From: JTS-RE9 sp964649195
GTDB lineage: Bacteria; Planctomycetota; Phycisphaerae; Phycisphaerales; Phycisphaeraceae
Reading direction: 5' to 3'
DNA length: 64,000 bases
NCBI GenBank assembly: GCA_964649195.1
Contig: CAZYPK010000011.1
Coordinates: forward strand, 1 to 64,000
The translations under genes and the position numbers were made by a program. Of the stretch, positions 43,631 through 50,930 are shown one piece after another. The notes beneath the pieces were generated by a model. It made no database searches, was not told where the DNA came from, and worked only from the letters and a program-made list of their open reading frames with translations. Positions within the stretch are counted from its first letter, which is position 1; every line of letters starts with the position of its first letter.

Positions 43631-44176
43631 TCAAAGCCCGCGCACTCCCGTGCGCGGGTCTTCCGTTTCGAAAGGGCTCATCAGCATGGCCAGTTCCTCA
43701 TCGCTGACCATGGCGGCGGAGGGGCCGGCCTCCTGGTGTCGGGCGTGAGCCGATTCGGAGTGCAGGTCATCGAGCATCCGGTGCGGCTGACTGGCGGCGC
43801 TGACCGATGCGGTGCCGACGATGCGGGCCAACAGCGGCCCCTGCCCGTGCGAATCGTGCCCGGCCTGCCACAGCGAAACCCGCGGGTAGTAGCGGGAGAC
43901 CGCCGCGATCAGTTCGCCGATCACCGCGGTGCGCGGATCATCCGCCAGCACCACCGCCTGCCCGCCGCGATGCAGTTCGACCATCACCGCAGGCGCATCC
44001 TCGACCACCGCCACCCGCTGCGAACGGGCCATCAACTCCAGCATCAGCGGGGCGAACGATCCATCACCACCGGCCGGCAACCCGGTCCGGTTTTTCCCGT
44101 GAACATCGTCAGACGCCCGCAACACCACCAGATGATGGACGGCTGGAAACTCGGAATGATCAAACGACGAATGCAC
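43631..44176 (-). CDS. Unknown protein upstream of the GGDEF gene
   Basis: About 181 residues from a GTG at 44176 preceded by GGAG (VHSSFDHSEFPAVHHLVVLRA). The frame stays open further upstream but enters an inverted repeat, so I reject the longer start. It has a receiver-like or ATP-grasp-like alternation of strands and helices (RVAVVEDAPAVMVELHRGGQAVVLADD) without a motif I can name, and an acidic tail (SDEELAMLMSPFETED). It probably functions with the downstream diguanylate cyclase. Confidence 0.6.
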   Translation of the reverse strand: MHSSFDHSEFPAVHHLVVLRASDDVHGKNRTGLPAGGDGSFAPLMLELMARSQRVAVVEDAPAVMVELHRGGQAVVLADDPRTAVIGELIAAVSRYYPRVSLWQAGHDSHGQGPLLARIVGTASVSAASQPHRMLDDLHSESAHARHQEAGPSAAMVSDEELAMLMSPFETEDPRTGVRGL

Positions 44177-44277
44177 TTCTTCTCCAACGGAAAAAGGATT
44201 GTGAATGCGACATAAGGGCGGCAGCAAACCACCCGTCATTGTAGCGTGCAATGAAACCGTGGAACGACGGGTGCAGG

Positions 44278-44374
44278 GTGGGTGGAGTCCGCGAAACCCA
44301 CCATCTGTGGTGAACAGACTTCGGATGTCGCGGTCCCCGCCGGCCGCCGATAGTGGGTTTCGCGGACTCAACCC
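44278..44374. repeat. Short inverted-repeat element
   Basis: GGGTGGAGTCCGCGAAACCC at the left and its near-perfect inverted copy GTGGGTTTCGCGGACTCAA at the right, about 50 bp apart. The motif AGTCCGCGAA is shared with the cores of elements B1 and B3. Confidence 0.7.
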
Positions 44375-44396
44375 ACCTCGCTCACTCACCCGATGG

Positions 44397-44804
44397 TCAC
44401 GCCTTGAGAGTGACAGGCATCACCAACTCGCCATAGGCCGCCAGCATTTGATCGGATGTCAGCAGATAGGCCGGCAACGCCTGCGCCTGCGCCACCAGCA
44501 GCCGGTCGAACGGGTCGCGGTGGTGCCAGGGCATGGCGGCGATCGCGCGGCAGTGTTCGCTGAAAATCGGCAGCTCCGCGAACCCCGTCTCCAGGGCCAA
44601 TTGCTGGATGTCCCCCGGCTCAAAATCAAAGGCCGCACGGCTGAGCGACCGTTTGATGGCGATCTCCCAGATGCTCGCCGCACTGAAATGGATCGTGTTG
44701 GCCGGATCGCACAGCAGCCGCCGCACCTGCGCCGCCAGCCGCTGCGGAGCGATGACGGCGCTGAGCAGGATGTTGGTGTCCAGCAGGTAAACGTGTTGGG
44801 CCAG
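44397..44804 (-). CDS. PIN-domain toxin (VapC type) of a type II toxin-antitoxin module
   Basis: About 135 residues if translation starts at a CTG (44804). The PIN acidic residues are present: YLLDTNILL, AASIWEIAIKR, HRDPFDRLLVAQA and LLTSDQ. Predicted to be an RNase neutralised by the Phd/YefM-type antitoxin encoded just upstream (stop at 44807). In this frame a TGA lies just upstream, and only ATA, ATC or CTG codons precede the first conserved Asp. So start must be non-canonical, coupled to antitoxin translation, or a base is wrong. A GTG at 44726 would delete the first catalytic Asp. Confidence 0.82.
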   Translation of the reverse strand: MAQHVYLLDTNILLSAVIAPQRLAAQVRRLLCDPANTIHFSAASIWEIAIKRSLSRAAFDFEPGDIQQLALETGFAELPIFSEHCRAIAAMPWHHRDPFDRLLVAQAQALPAYLLTSDQMLAAYGELVMPVTLKA

Positions 44805-44806
44805 GA

Positions 44807-45049
44807 TTATTCCCCATGCTCAAAGAGGCGCTCGATCTCGCCCCGGTTCATCTCGTCAAACCCGGCAGGCAGATGGAACCGCCCTTTGCCCAGCCCCAGC
44901 TTGCGAGGCTTGGTCGGCGGCGAAGACAGCGGCATCAGCCGCGCCACCGGCTTGCCGGCGCGGGCGATGATGATCTCCTCTCCCGCAGCCGCCTGATCGA
45001 CGAACCGGGAAAACTGCGTCTTGGCATCGTGAATGTTCACCGTGGTCAT
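44807..45049 (-). CDS. Phd/YefM-type antitoxin
   Basis: 80 residues, MTTVNIHDAKTQFSRFVDQA followed by AGEEIIIARAGKPVARL, the classic Phd/YefM fold. The C-terminal half (HLPAGFDEMNRGEIERLFEHG) would wrap the toxin. AAGGA precedes the ATG. A perfect 18-bp palindrome lies ~22 bp upstream and is the likely autoregulatory operator. Confidence 0.92.
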   Translation of the reverse strand: MTTVNIHDAKTQFSRFVDQAAAGEEIIIARAGKPVARLMPLSSPPTKPRKLGLGKGRFHLPAGFDEMNRGEIERLFEHGE

Positions 45050-45070
45050 CCAAGCGTCCTTTCAACGGCA

Positions 45071-45088
45071 CGGACTAAGCTTAGTCCG
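45071..45088. promoter_or_regulatory. Perfect 18-bp palindrome, operator candidate of the Phd/PIN module
   Basis: CGGACTAAGCTTAGTCCG, uninterrupted and perfect, 22 bp upstream of the antitoxin start. Phd/YefM antitoxins bind such palindromes to repress their own promoter. Confidence 0.75.
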
Positions 45089-45149
45089 CCACGCTCCGGT
45101 ATTCAACTGATGACGAAGGTCGGGGCTGTGGACAAGGCAAAGGGTCATC

Positions 45150-45182
45150 ACGGAAGTCCGGGCGAGGCAACCGAAACACAGA
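45150..45182. repeat. 33-bp direct repeat, distal copy (duplicate of the FGE-like 3' end)
   Basis: Identical over 33 bp to 45999-46031, the last codons of the FGE-like gene (Val-Ser-Val-Ala-Ser-Pro-Gly-Leu-Pro). The two copies flank the second toxin-antitoxin module. Confidence 0.93.
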
Positions 45183-45191
45183 TGACGTGCG

Positions 45192-45623
45192 CTACTCGCT
45201 TAGCGGATGTCGCCATCGGAGTCCGGGGAACCCGGCAAAATCGCGATCCGTGGTGATCCATTCGCAATCATGCTCGATGGCAAGCGCCGCGAGGTAGGCG
45301 TCCGTGACGAGATTGCCATGAACAAAGGGCAAGGCGCACAGGTCGATGAAAATCGGCCAATGAGAACTTGAAGGATGTACCAACCGGCAGTTCGCATGTT
45401 CCCGAAAACTGCGGGCGACGCGAACGACTTCCTCCATGGCGCTTGGTTCCTTGAATGCTCTGGGGTTGGTGGTGATTCGTATGAACGAAGATAAAACCAA
45501 TTCGGAGATGCCCACCGTCTCATCGCCGTTCATCGCGGATACAAGCCATTTCCGCATCGGTTCATGTTGCGGCATTTCCGTGCGGAATGCGTAGATGAAG
45601 ATGTTGACATCAAAGAGCATCAT
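45192..45623 (-). CDS. PIN-domain toxin (VapC type), second module
   Basis: 143 residues. Acidic PIN residues: MLFDVNIFIYAF, GISELVLSSF, LVTDAYLAALAIEH and WITTDRDFAGFP. It belongs to the VapC branch that ends in a TTDRDF motif. It follows its antitoxin by 4 bp. The module lies between two copies of a 33-bp direct repeat. Confidence 0.92.
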   Translation of the reverse strand: MMLFDVNIFIYAFRTEMPQHEPMRKWLVSAMNGDETVGISELVLSSFIRITTNPRAFKEPSAMEEVVRVARSFREHANCRLVHPSSSHWPIFIDLCALPFVHGNLVTDAYLAALAIEHDCEWITTDRDFAGFPGLRWRHPLSE

Positions 45624-45627
45624 GCGG

Positions 45628-45855
45628 CTAAAGATTCATGAGTTCCGATGTCTTGTCAAGGTCAACGCCCGGCATCAGGCCGCCTTTGGCCTTGGAAACC
45701 TCCATCACAAACGGTTTGCCCGTCCCCGGCACGGATGAGTGGAGCCGGGCCTTGAGCGCATCCTCCACTATGGCGCTGATCGGCTGGTGAATCGCGCGGG
45801 AGAGGCTTTCGACTTCCCGATACAGTTCATCATCGATGTCAAGGGTGGTCTTCAT
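45628..45855 (-). CDS. VapB-type antitoxin, second module
   Basis: 75 residues, MKTTLDIDDELYREVESLSR, then QPISAIVEDALKARL, a ribbon-helix-helix-like N-terminus, followed by a toxin-binding tail (MPGVDLDKTSELMNL). Cotranscribed with the PIN toxin 4 bp downstream. Confidence 0.9.
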   Translation of the reverse strand: MKTTLDIDDELYREVESLSRAIHQPISAIVEDALKARLHSSVPGTGKPFVMEVSKAKGGLMPGVDLDKTSELMNL

Positions 45856-45943
45856 ATCGAAAGGGTAAGAGCGGGAGGCCGGGAGTCAAGGTCATTGCGG
45901 CGGGGGCCGGGGGACCGGGGGGCCGGGGGCGGTTGATGCCTTG

Positions 45944-45963
45944 TCCGAGCCGCGCGGCTCGGA
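45944..45963. promoter_or_regulatory. Perfect 20-bp palindrome between the FGE-like and vapB-like genes
   Basis: TCCGAGCCGCGCGGCTCGGA, perfect. It can fold as a hairpin behind the FGE-like gene (attenuator/terminator without a T-tract) or serve as operator for the vapBC module that starts 90 bp downstream. I cannot decide between the two. Confidence 0.55.
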
Positions 45964-45996
45964 TGTCGGATCTCTGATCGCGTTTTCGGACAGAGC

Positions 45997-47640
45997 CTAC
46001 GGAAGTCCGGGCGAGGCAACCGAAACACAGACGCGGAAACCGTAGTGGTTGATCCGGTGGCCGGGCGCGCGCCTGTTGCGGCCGGCCGAGCGGAGGTAGC
46101 CCGGATTGTTGTCCCACGAACCGCCGCGCAGAACGCGAGACGAGTCATCGTACTTGTCCTCGCACCACTCCCAGACATTGCCGTGCATGTCGTACAGGCC
46201 CCAGGGGTTGGGCTTCTTCGTCTTCACCTGGTGGGCGTATTGCTCGTTCTTGGCGTTGCCGTCACCCACCAGGCCGCCGTACCACGCATACTCCCCCAGG
46301 TTCCGATCCGAGTCGCCGAAGTGGTACGCCGTCGTCGTCCCCGCCCGGCAGGCGTACTCCCATTCCGCCTCCGCCGGCAGGCGGATCGTCTTGCCCGTCA
46401 GCGCCGATGCCTTCTTCACGAACTCCTGCGCATCGTTCCAGCTTACAAACGTCGCGGGATGGTTGTCGCCTTCCTTGACGTACTTCTCTCCTTTCCAAGG
46501 CGTGGTATTCATCACCGCCTTCCACTGGGCCTGCGTCACTTCCGTCTCCCCCATGTAGAAGTCGTCGGTGATCTGCACGGACTTTTGACCTTCATGATCA
46601 TTGCGGCCTTTCTCGCTCGCCGGGCTGCCCATCGTGAAGGTGCCCGCCTTGATGCGGACCAGCGTCACCTTCACGCCGCCGCCGAGGTCGAGGATAAGGG
46701 CAAGGGCATCGCTTACCTGCTTCAGGAGCAGTTCCGCCTTTTTCGTCTCCAAGTCGGCGGTGGTGTGCTGCTGGAGGAATCGCGTCAGGTAGCGATGGGT
46801 TCGCTGGAGAGAAAGGGTCGCGCTAACGGCACTCTTGCCTTGCGTGTGATACCAGTAGGCCAGCACCCTGGCCTCGTCGGCGCTGAGCGAGTCGGCGGGC
46901 TTGCCCGCGAGGGCGGCGATTCGCGTCAGGTCCGCATCGTCCGCGCGATCGACGTACTTGTACGCGCCTTTGGGGTCATCCAACTCGATCAGGCAGAGGC
47001 GAACCAGGTCCGCCGCCGCCGCCTTGTCGCCGGCGTTCTCAAGCAGGCGCTGTTCGAGATTGGTTTTCTCATCAAACACGCGCTGCCGCTGCGTTTCCAG
47101 ATCAATCTCCGCCTTGATGCTCGACGCCTGATCCAGCTTGAACTGCGTGGCGACGACCAAGGCCCGGCGGAGCGTCTTGACCGCTTCCGCCCCCTCGCCC
47201 GCCGAAGCCTGCTGCCGGGCGGTCGCCGCGAGCCAGCTTGCGAGTTCGTCCGCCGCGGCCTTGCGTTGGTCGGCTGAGCCGGTGCGGGTCTGGCGCGTCA
47301 ACAGATCGGCGACGGCGGCACGCGCGACGGCTCGGTCCTTTTCGACATTCGCCGCGAGCCGCTTCATCGCGTCAATGGCCACGCCGAATCCCGCCGGGTT
47401 CCGCGACGCCAGATCGTGCGCCTTGTGACAGAGGACGGCCAGCAGATCAGGCTGATCGAGACTTGAGGCCGCCGCCGCCAGCAACTCTTTCGCCAAGGCC
47501 AGATCATCGTCGAAGTCGCGCGATCGCTGGACCTGCGAAAAGCGATCGCCGTAGAGCGAATTAAAGACCGTGGCGGCGTCGTCGGCAAGTGTTGCGGAGG
47601 CCACGATTGCGAACGCGATGAACAGGGTGATGTCACGCAT
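45997..47640 (-). CDS. Exported formylglycine-generating-enzyme/sulfatase-modifying-factor-family protein
   Basis: 547 residues. Signal peptide (LFIAFAIVASATLADD), then ~300 residues of helical, Ala/Arg/Lys-rich repeats, then a C-terminal FGE-fold domain from ~310: IKAGTFTMGSPASEKGR, FYMGETEVTQAQWKAVM, IRLPAEAEWEYACRAG, YDMHGNVWEWCED and RVLRGGSWDN...GFRV. Bacterial members include FGE itself and many non-enzymatic relatives. The usual ~20-residue loop between WCED and RVLRGG is almost absent (only KYDDSS), so activity on sulfatases is uncertain. Its last 33 bp are duplicated at 45150. Confidence 0.88.
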   Translation of the reverse strand: MRDITLFIAFAIVASATLADDAATVFNSLYGDRFSQVQRSRDFDDDLALAKELLAAAASSLDQPDLLAVLCHKAHDLASRNPAGFGVAIDAMKRLAANVEKDRAVARAAVADLLTRQTRTGSADQRKAAADELASWLAATARQQASAGEGAEAVKTLRRALVVATQFKLDQASSIKAEIDLETQRQRVFDEKTNLEQRLLENAGDKAAAADLVRLCLIELDDPKGAYKYVDRADDADLTRIAALAGKPADSLSADEARVLAYWYHTQGKSAVSATLSLQRTHRYLTRFLQQHTTADLETKKAELLLKQVSDALALILDLGGGVKVTLVRIKAGTFTMGSPASEKGRNDHEGQKSVQITDDFYMGETEVTQAQWKAVMNTTPWKGEKYVKEGDNHPATFVSWNDAQEFVKKASALTGKTIRLPAEAEWEYACRAGTTTAYHFGDSDRNLGEYAWYGGLVGDGNAKNEQYAHQVKTKKPNPWGLYDMHGNVWEWCEDKYDDSSRVLRGGSWDNNPGYLRSAGRNRRAPGHRINHYGFRVCVSVASPGLP

Positions 47641-47775
47641 GGCCGAACCTCCGCTGAGAGGGATTTGAATGAATCATAACTCATTCAGCACGCGATGGTC
47701 TTCTCAATCTTTCCTGTCTTCCCAAAGGCGTTGGGCAACAGGCGTCAGGGACTTCTGAATAACCCACCGCTGTAC

Positions 47776-47820
47776 GTTGCTACGCCGCAAGCGGCTTGGA
47801 TGTGAGGTTATTCAGGAATC
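47776..47820. repeat. D-type repeat copy
   Basis: GTTGCTACGCCGCAAGCGGC, then TTGGATGTGAGGTTATTC and AGGAATC, nearly the same as 15635-15680. It ends where the truncated gene remnant at 47821 begins. Confidence 0.8.
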
Positions 47821-47967
47821 TCATCAGGCAATGATCAACGGCCCACCCCCCGGCAACACGCCCTGGGCGGCTACGAAACCTGGCGGGCGCGATCGAGCTA
47901 TCTCGAAGTCAACGCCAGCGAGAAGATCGAAGCGAAACTGATGGAGCTTTTCAAGAGCATGAAATGA
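47821..47967 (+). pseudogene. 3' remnant of an unidentified gene, truncated by a D repeat
   Basis: An open frame without a start reads RPTPRQHALGGYETWRARSS, then YLEVNASEKIEAKLMELFK, and stops at TGA 47965. It looks like a genuine protein C-terminus, with amphipathic helices and no low complexity, and it begins exactly at the end of a D repeat. I do not recognise the family. It overlaps no other gene and is followed directly by the convergent LapA-like gene. Confidence 0.5.
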
Positions 47968-47968
47968 A

Positions 47969-48190
47969 TCACTCCTGCGCCGCCTTGGCCCTCTTGCGAC
48001 GCCACAGGGCGCTGCTGAGCCAGCCCAGGCCGAAGCCGATGGCGAGACACATAAGCAGCAGGAGAAACGAAGGCATCTTGATCGGTTCGAGGAAGAGGAT
48101 TTTCAGCTCCGCCTGGTGCGTGTTCTGAAACACGACGATCAGCACGACAATGGCGACGACGACGGCGAGGGCCAGCTTCACTTTTTGCAT
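47969..48190 (-). CDS. LapA/DUF1049-family small inner-membrane protein
   Basis: About 73 residues. Two membrane spans (LALAVVVAIVVLIVVFQN and FLLLLMCLAIGFGLGWL) with the conserved short loop N-x-x-x-A-E-L-K-I-L-F, then a basic tail (WRRKRAK). The family includes E. coli LapA of the LPS-assembly LapAB pair. AAGGA is upstream; an ATG at 48199 is the alternative start. Confidence 0.85.
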   Translation of the reverse strand: MQKVKLALAVVVAIVVLIVVFQNTHQAELKILFLEPIKMPSFLLLLMCLAIGFGLGWLSSALWRRKRAKAAQE

Positions 48191-48274
48191 GGTTTCCATG
48201 GGGAATTCCTTGGTTTCGCGTCAGGGTAGCCGGTGGGCCTGCGCCGGGCAAGGCGAGGGCGTCCATGCGATGAA

Positions 48275-48297
48275 CGTTGCTACGTCGCAAGCGGCGG
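48275..48297. repeat. D-type repeat fragment
   Basis: GTTGCTACGTCGCAAGCGGC, the head of the D repeat, abuts the 3' end of the dehydrogenase gene. Its TCA supplies the stop codon complement. Confidence 0.6.
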
Positions 48298-49260
48298 TCA
48301 GATCCATGCCGGGTACTGCGGCCGTTCCCCGGCCAGCGCCGCCGCCACGTCCCGCACCACCCAGCTCATGTTCGACAGCGCCACATCGGTCCGCGATGCC
48401 AGGTGCGGCAGGAGCTTCACGTTCGGCAATCCATACAACGCATAATCGCCCGGCGGCGGCTCGGGTTCATGCACATCCAGCACCGCCCTCCCCCCCTGCC
48501 CGGCCACGGCGCCGGCCCACCTGGCCAGCGCGGCGACATCCACCACGAAGCCGCGCGAGGTGTTGATCACCAGGCACGAAGGCTTCAGTTGCGACAGCGC
48601 CTCCTCGCCGACGAGGCCGCGGTTTTCAGCCCGGCCATCGACGTGGATCGTCAGCACATCCGCCTTGCGGTAAAGCTCGCCCTTGCCGACATCCTGAAAC
48701 GGATAGTCCGCCGCCTTGCGAAGCTGAGCCTCCGGCAGCAGGTCGTTGCACATCACCTTCATGCCGATGGCGTGCGCCACCTGCCCGATCCTTTTGCCGA
48801 TGCGGCCAAAGCCGAGGATGCCCAGCGTCAGTTCGCTCAGTTGCGAGCCGACCATCGCCTTGCGCAGCCGGTGAAATTCATTTGCATCGCAGTGATCGGG
48901 CATCGTGCCGCGCGGACGAAAGGCGTCGAGCATCAGGGCGGTGACGTACTCCACCACCGCTTGCGTGTTGGCGTCGGGGGTGAAGACGACCTGCACCTGC
49001 CGGGCCTGGCACGCAGGCAGGTCGATGTTGTCCAGCCCGACCCCGGCGCGGCCGACCACGCGCAGCTTCGGCGCCTTGGCCAGCAGCGTTTCATTCACCT
49101 GCGTGTAGGTGCGCACCACCAGCCCGTCCGCCCTGGCCAGAAGCCCATCGAACTCAGGCTGTTTGTCGTGCGGACACCAGGCCAGCTCGACGCGCTCGCC
49201 CAGCCAGTCGGCGCAGGCCTGATCGAGCGTTTCCGTCACCACCACCAGCGGAGAAGTCAT
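48298..49260 (-). CDS. D-isomer-specific 2-hydroxyacid dehydrogenase (phosphoglycerate dehydrogenase-like)
   Basis: 320 residues, short form without ACT domain. Substrate-domain motif LRVVGRAGVGLDNIDL; Rossmann GxGxxG in LGILGFGRIGKRIG; catalytic Arg in INTSRGFVVD; acid region LDVHEPEP; His in LLPHLASRT. It could be a phosphoglycerate dehydrogenase for serine synthesis or a broader glyoxylate/hydroxypyruvate-type reductase. No operon partner is apparent. Confidence 0.9.
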   Translation of the reverse strand: MTSPLVVVTETLDQACADWLGERVELAWCPHDKQPEFDGLLARADGLVVRTYTQVNETLLAKAPKLRVVGRAGVGLDNIDLPACQARQVQVVFTPDANTQAVVEYVTALMLDAFRPRGTMPDHCDANEFHRLRKAMVGSQLSELTLGILGFGRIGKRIGQVAHAIGMKVMCNDLLPEAQLRKAADYPFQDVGKGELYRKADVLTIHVDGRAENRGLVGEEALSQLKPSCLVINTSRGFVVDVAALARWAGAVAGQGGRAVLDVHEPEPPPGDYALYGLPNVKLLPHLASRTDVALSNMSWVVRDVAAALAGERPQYPAWI

Positions 49261-49379
49261 GGCGATTCCCTTCGATTCATCGGCCCCGATGGAACCGAAT
49301 GATCGCAGTCTATCGCGCCATCAACGATGTGCATTGGGCCGTTCGCCCTGGCGGCAGGGCCGTCTGGTTCTCCAAACCG

Positions 49380-49545
49380 CCTTTGTCGGAAAATTCCAAA
49401 TGGCAAAGCTCAAGTTCCAAACAAGCTCCAAAATGCGGAAATGGGAAAAACAAGGAATTCGGATCGCGCATGATTTCCGCTTTTTTCCTTTGGAATTGGA
49501 GCTTGTTTGAGATTTGGGAATTGTGATTTGTGATTTCAGACCGCA
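49380..49545. repeat. Degenerate heptamer array
   Basis: TTCCAAA/GCTCCAA/GTTCCAA units in one half and the inverted TTTGGAA/TTGGGAA in the other. They fill most of the 336-bp gap between the dehydrogenase and gspF-like genes. Nothing else recognisable is present in that gap. Confidence 0.6.
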
Positions 49546-49596
49546 CGTAACCCAGGAATTAAACGACCCTGGCTCTGGCGGACGGAGGAAAAACGA

Positions 49597-50823
49597 TCAA
49601 CTCCCCGACGCCACCTGGCCCACGCTGAAGATCGGCAGCAGCAGCGAGATCGCCACGAAGCCGATCAGGCTGCCCATGATCACGATCATCGCCGGCTCGA
49701 TGAACTGCGTCATCCCCTTCACCGCGCGGTCGAACTCCTCCTCCGTGAACTCCGCGACCCGGCCCAGCACCTGCCCCAGCCGGCCGGACTTCTCGCCGCT
49801 GCGGATCATCTGCACCACCGAGCGCGGCATCAGCGGCGATCGAAAGAGCGGATCCGAAAGCTGCATGCCCTGACGCAGATGCTGATCCACCTCGTCCCAC
49901 AACTCCTCGAAATAGCTGTTGCCGGTCACCTGCCGGGTGATCTCCACCGCATCGAGCATCGGCACGCCGGCGTTGATCATCGTGCCCAGCGTGCGGCAGG
50001 AACGGGTGACGTAAAGCTGCGTGAAGAGGTTGCGCATCAGCGGCGTTGACAGCTTCACCCAGTCGAAGAAGCGACGCCCCGTCGCCGTGCCCGCGAAGTA
50101 AACCGTGCCGCCGATCGTGGCGATCGAACCGATGAGCCAGAGCTGCCAGTAATCCACCAGGGCCGCGCTCAGGGCCAGCAGCACCTGCGTCGGCGCGGGC
50201 AGGGCCTGCCCCTTGGCGGCGTAGATCGTCGAGAACTTGGGCAACACGAACGCCAGCAGAAACACGGTGACGCCGATGGTCATCAGCACCATGAAGGCGG
50301 GATAGATCATCGCCCCCTTGACCGCCTTGGCGGTGCGCATCTCCTTGGACATGTAGTCGCTGATGCGGTCGAGCATCTGCCCCAGCGTGCCCGACACTTC
50401 CGCGGCGCGGATGAGGCTGGTCATCACCGTCGGAAAGACGCGCGGGAATCGCGCCAGCGCCTTGGAGAATTCAAGACCCGACTGCACCTGCGTGGCCACC
50501 TCGCGCATGACCGCCTTGAAGCTGACATTGGCCGACTGTTCGACGATCGATTCGAGGGCTTCGCTGATGGGCACGCCGGTCTCGATCATGATCGCCATCT
50601 GATGGGCGAAGAAGATGACATCCTGCCTGCGCACGCGCCTGGCGTGCTGCGTCAGCGACATTTCACCATCGTCGGCGTCCGCCTCGGTGACTTCGTTGAT
50701 GCGGACGACGTACTTGCCTTCATTGCGAAGCAGACGGCCGGCTTCCTCGGCGCTGATGGCGGCGACAACGCCGCTGGCCAAAGCGCCTGAACCGTCACGA
50801 GCCTGGTAGGAGTAGCGTGCCAT
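49597..50823 (-). CDS. Type II secretion / type IV pilus inner-membrane platform protein (GspF/PilC)
   Basis: 408 residues, normal for the family. Two T2SSF helical domains (ARRVRRQDVIFFAHQMAIMIETGVP and LFTQLYVTRSCRTLGTMINAGVP) and three membrane spans (AFMVLMTIGVTVFLLAFVLP; LWLIGSIATIGGTVYFAG; AMIVIMGSLIGFVAISLLLPIF). It anchors the assembly ATPase encoded upstream at 50930-52684. The 106-bp gap between them is a heptamer array. Confidence 0.93.
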   Translation of the reverse strand: MARYSYQARDGSGALASGVVAAISAEEAGRLLRNEGKYVVRINEVTEADADDGEMSLTQHARRVRRQDVIFFAHQMAIMIETGVPISEALESIVEQSANVSFKAVMREVATQVQSGLEFSKALARFPRVFPTVMTSLIRAAEVSGTLGQMLDRISDYMSKEMRTAKAVKGAMIYPAFMVLMTIGVTVFLLAFVLPKFSTIYAAKGQALPAPTQVLLALSAALVDYWQLWLIGSIATIGGTVYFAGTATGRRFFDWVKLSTPLMRNLFTQLYVTRSCRTLGTMINAGVPMLDAVEITRQVTGNSYFEELWDEVDQHLRQGMQLSDPLFRSPLMPRSVVQMIRSGEKSGRLGQVLGRVAEFTEEEFDRAVKGMTQFIEPAMIVIMGSLIGFVAISLLLPIFSVGQVASGS

Positions 50824-50825
50824 GA

Positions 50826-50930
50826 ATAAGTTCCGGGTTCCGAGTTTCGAGTTCCGAGTTTTTAGTTCCGGGTTCCGAGTTTCGACCCCCGGGGATTCCG
50901 CAAATCGAAAATCAGAACCCGGAACGAAAT
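50826..50930. repeat. Heptamer array between gspE-like and gspF-like genes
   Basis: GTTCCGA/GTTCCGG and GTTTCGA units, about nine in all, then TCAGAACCCGG-type units. Same units as those embedded in hom. They separate two genes that normally sit close together. Confidence 0.85.

Noticed and set aside
43631..44389. 252-residue version of the protein upstream of the GGDEF gene
   Set aside because: The first ~70 residues translate an inverted-repeat element. A GTG with GGAG at 44176 is a better start.
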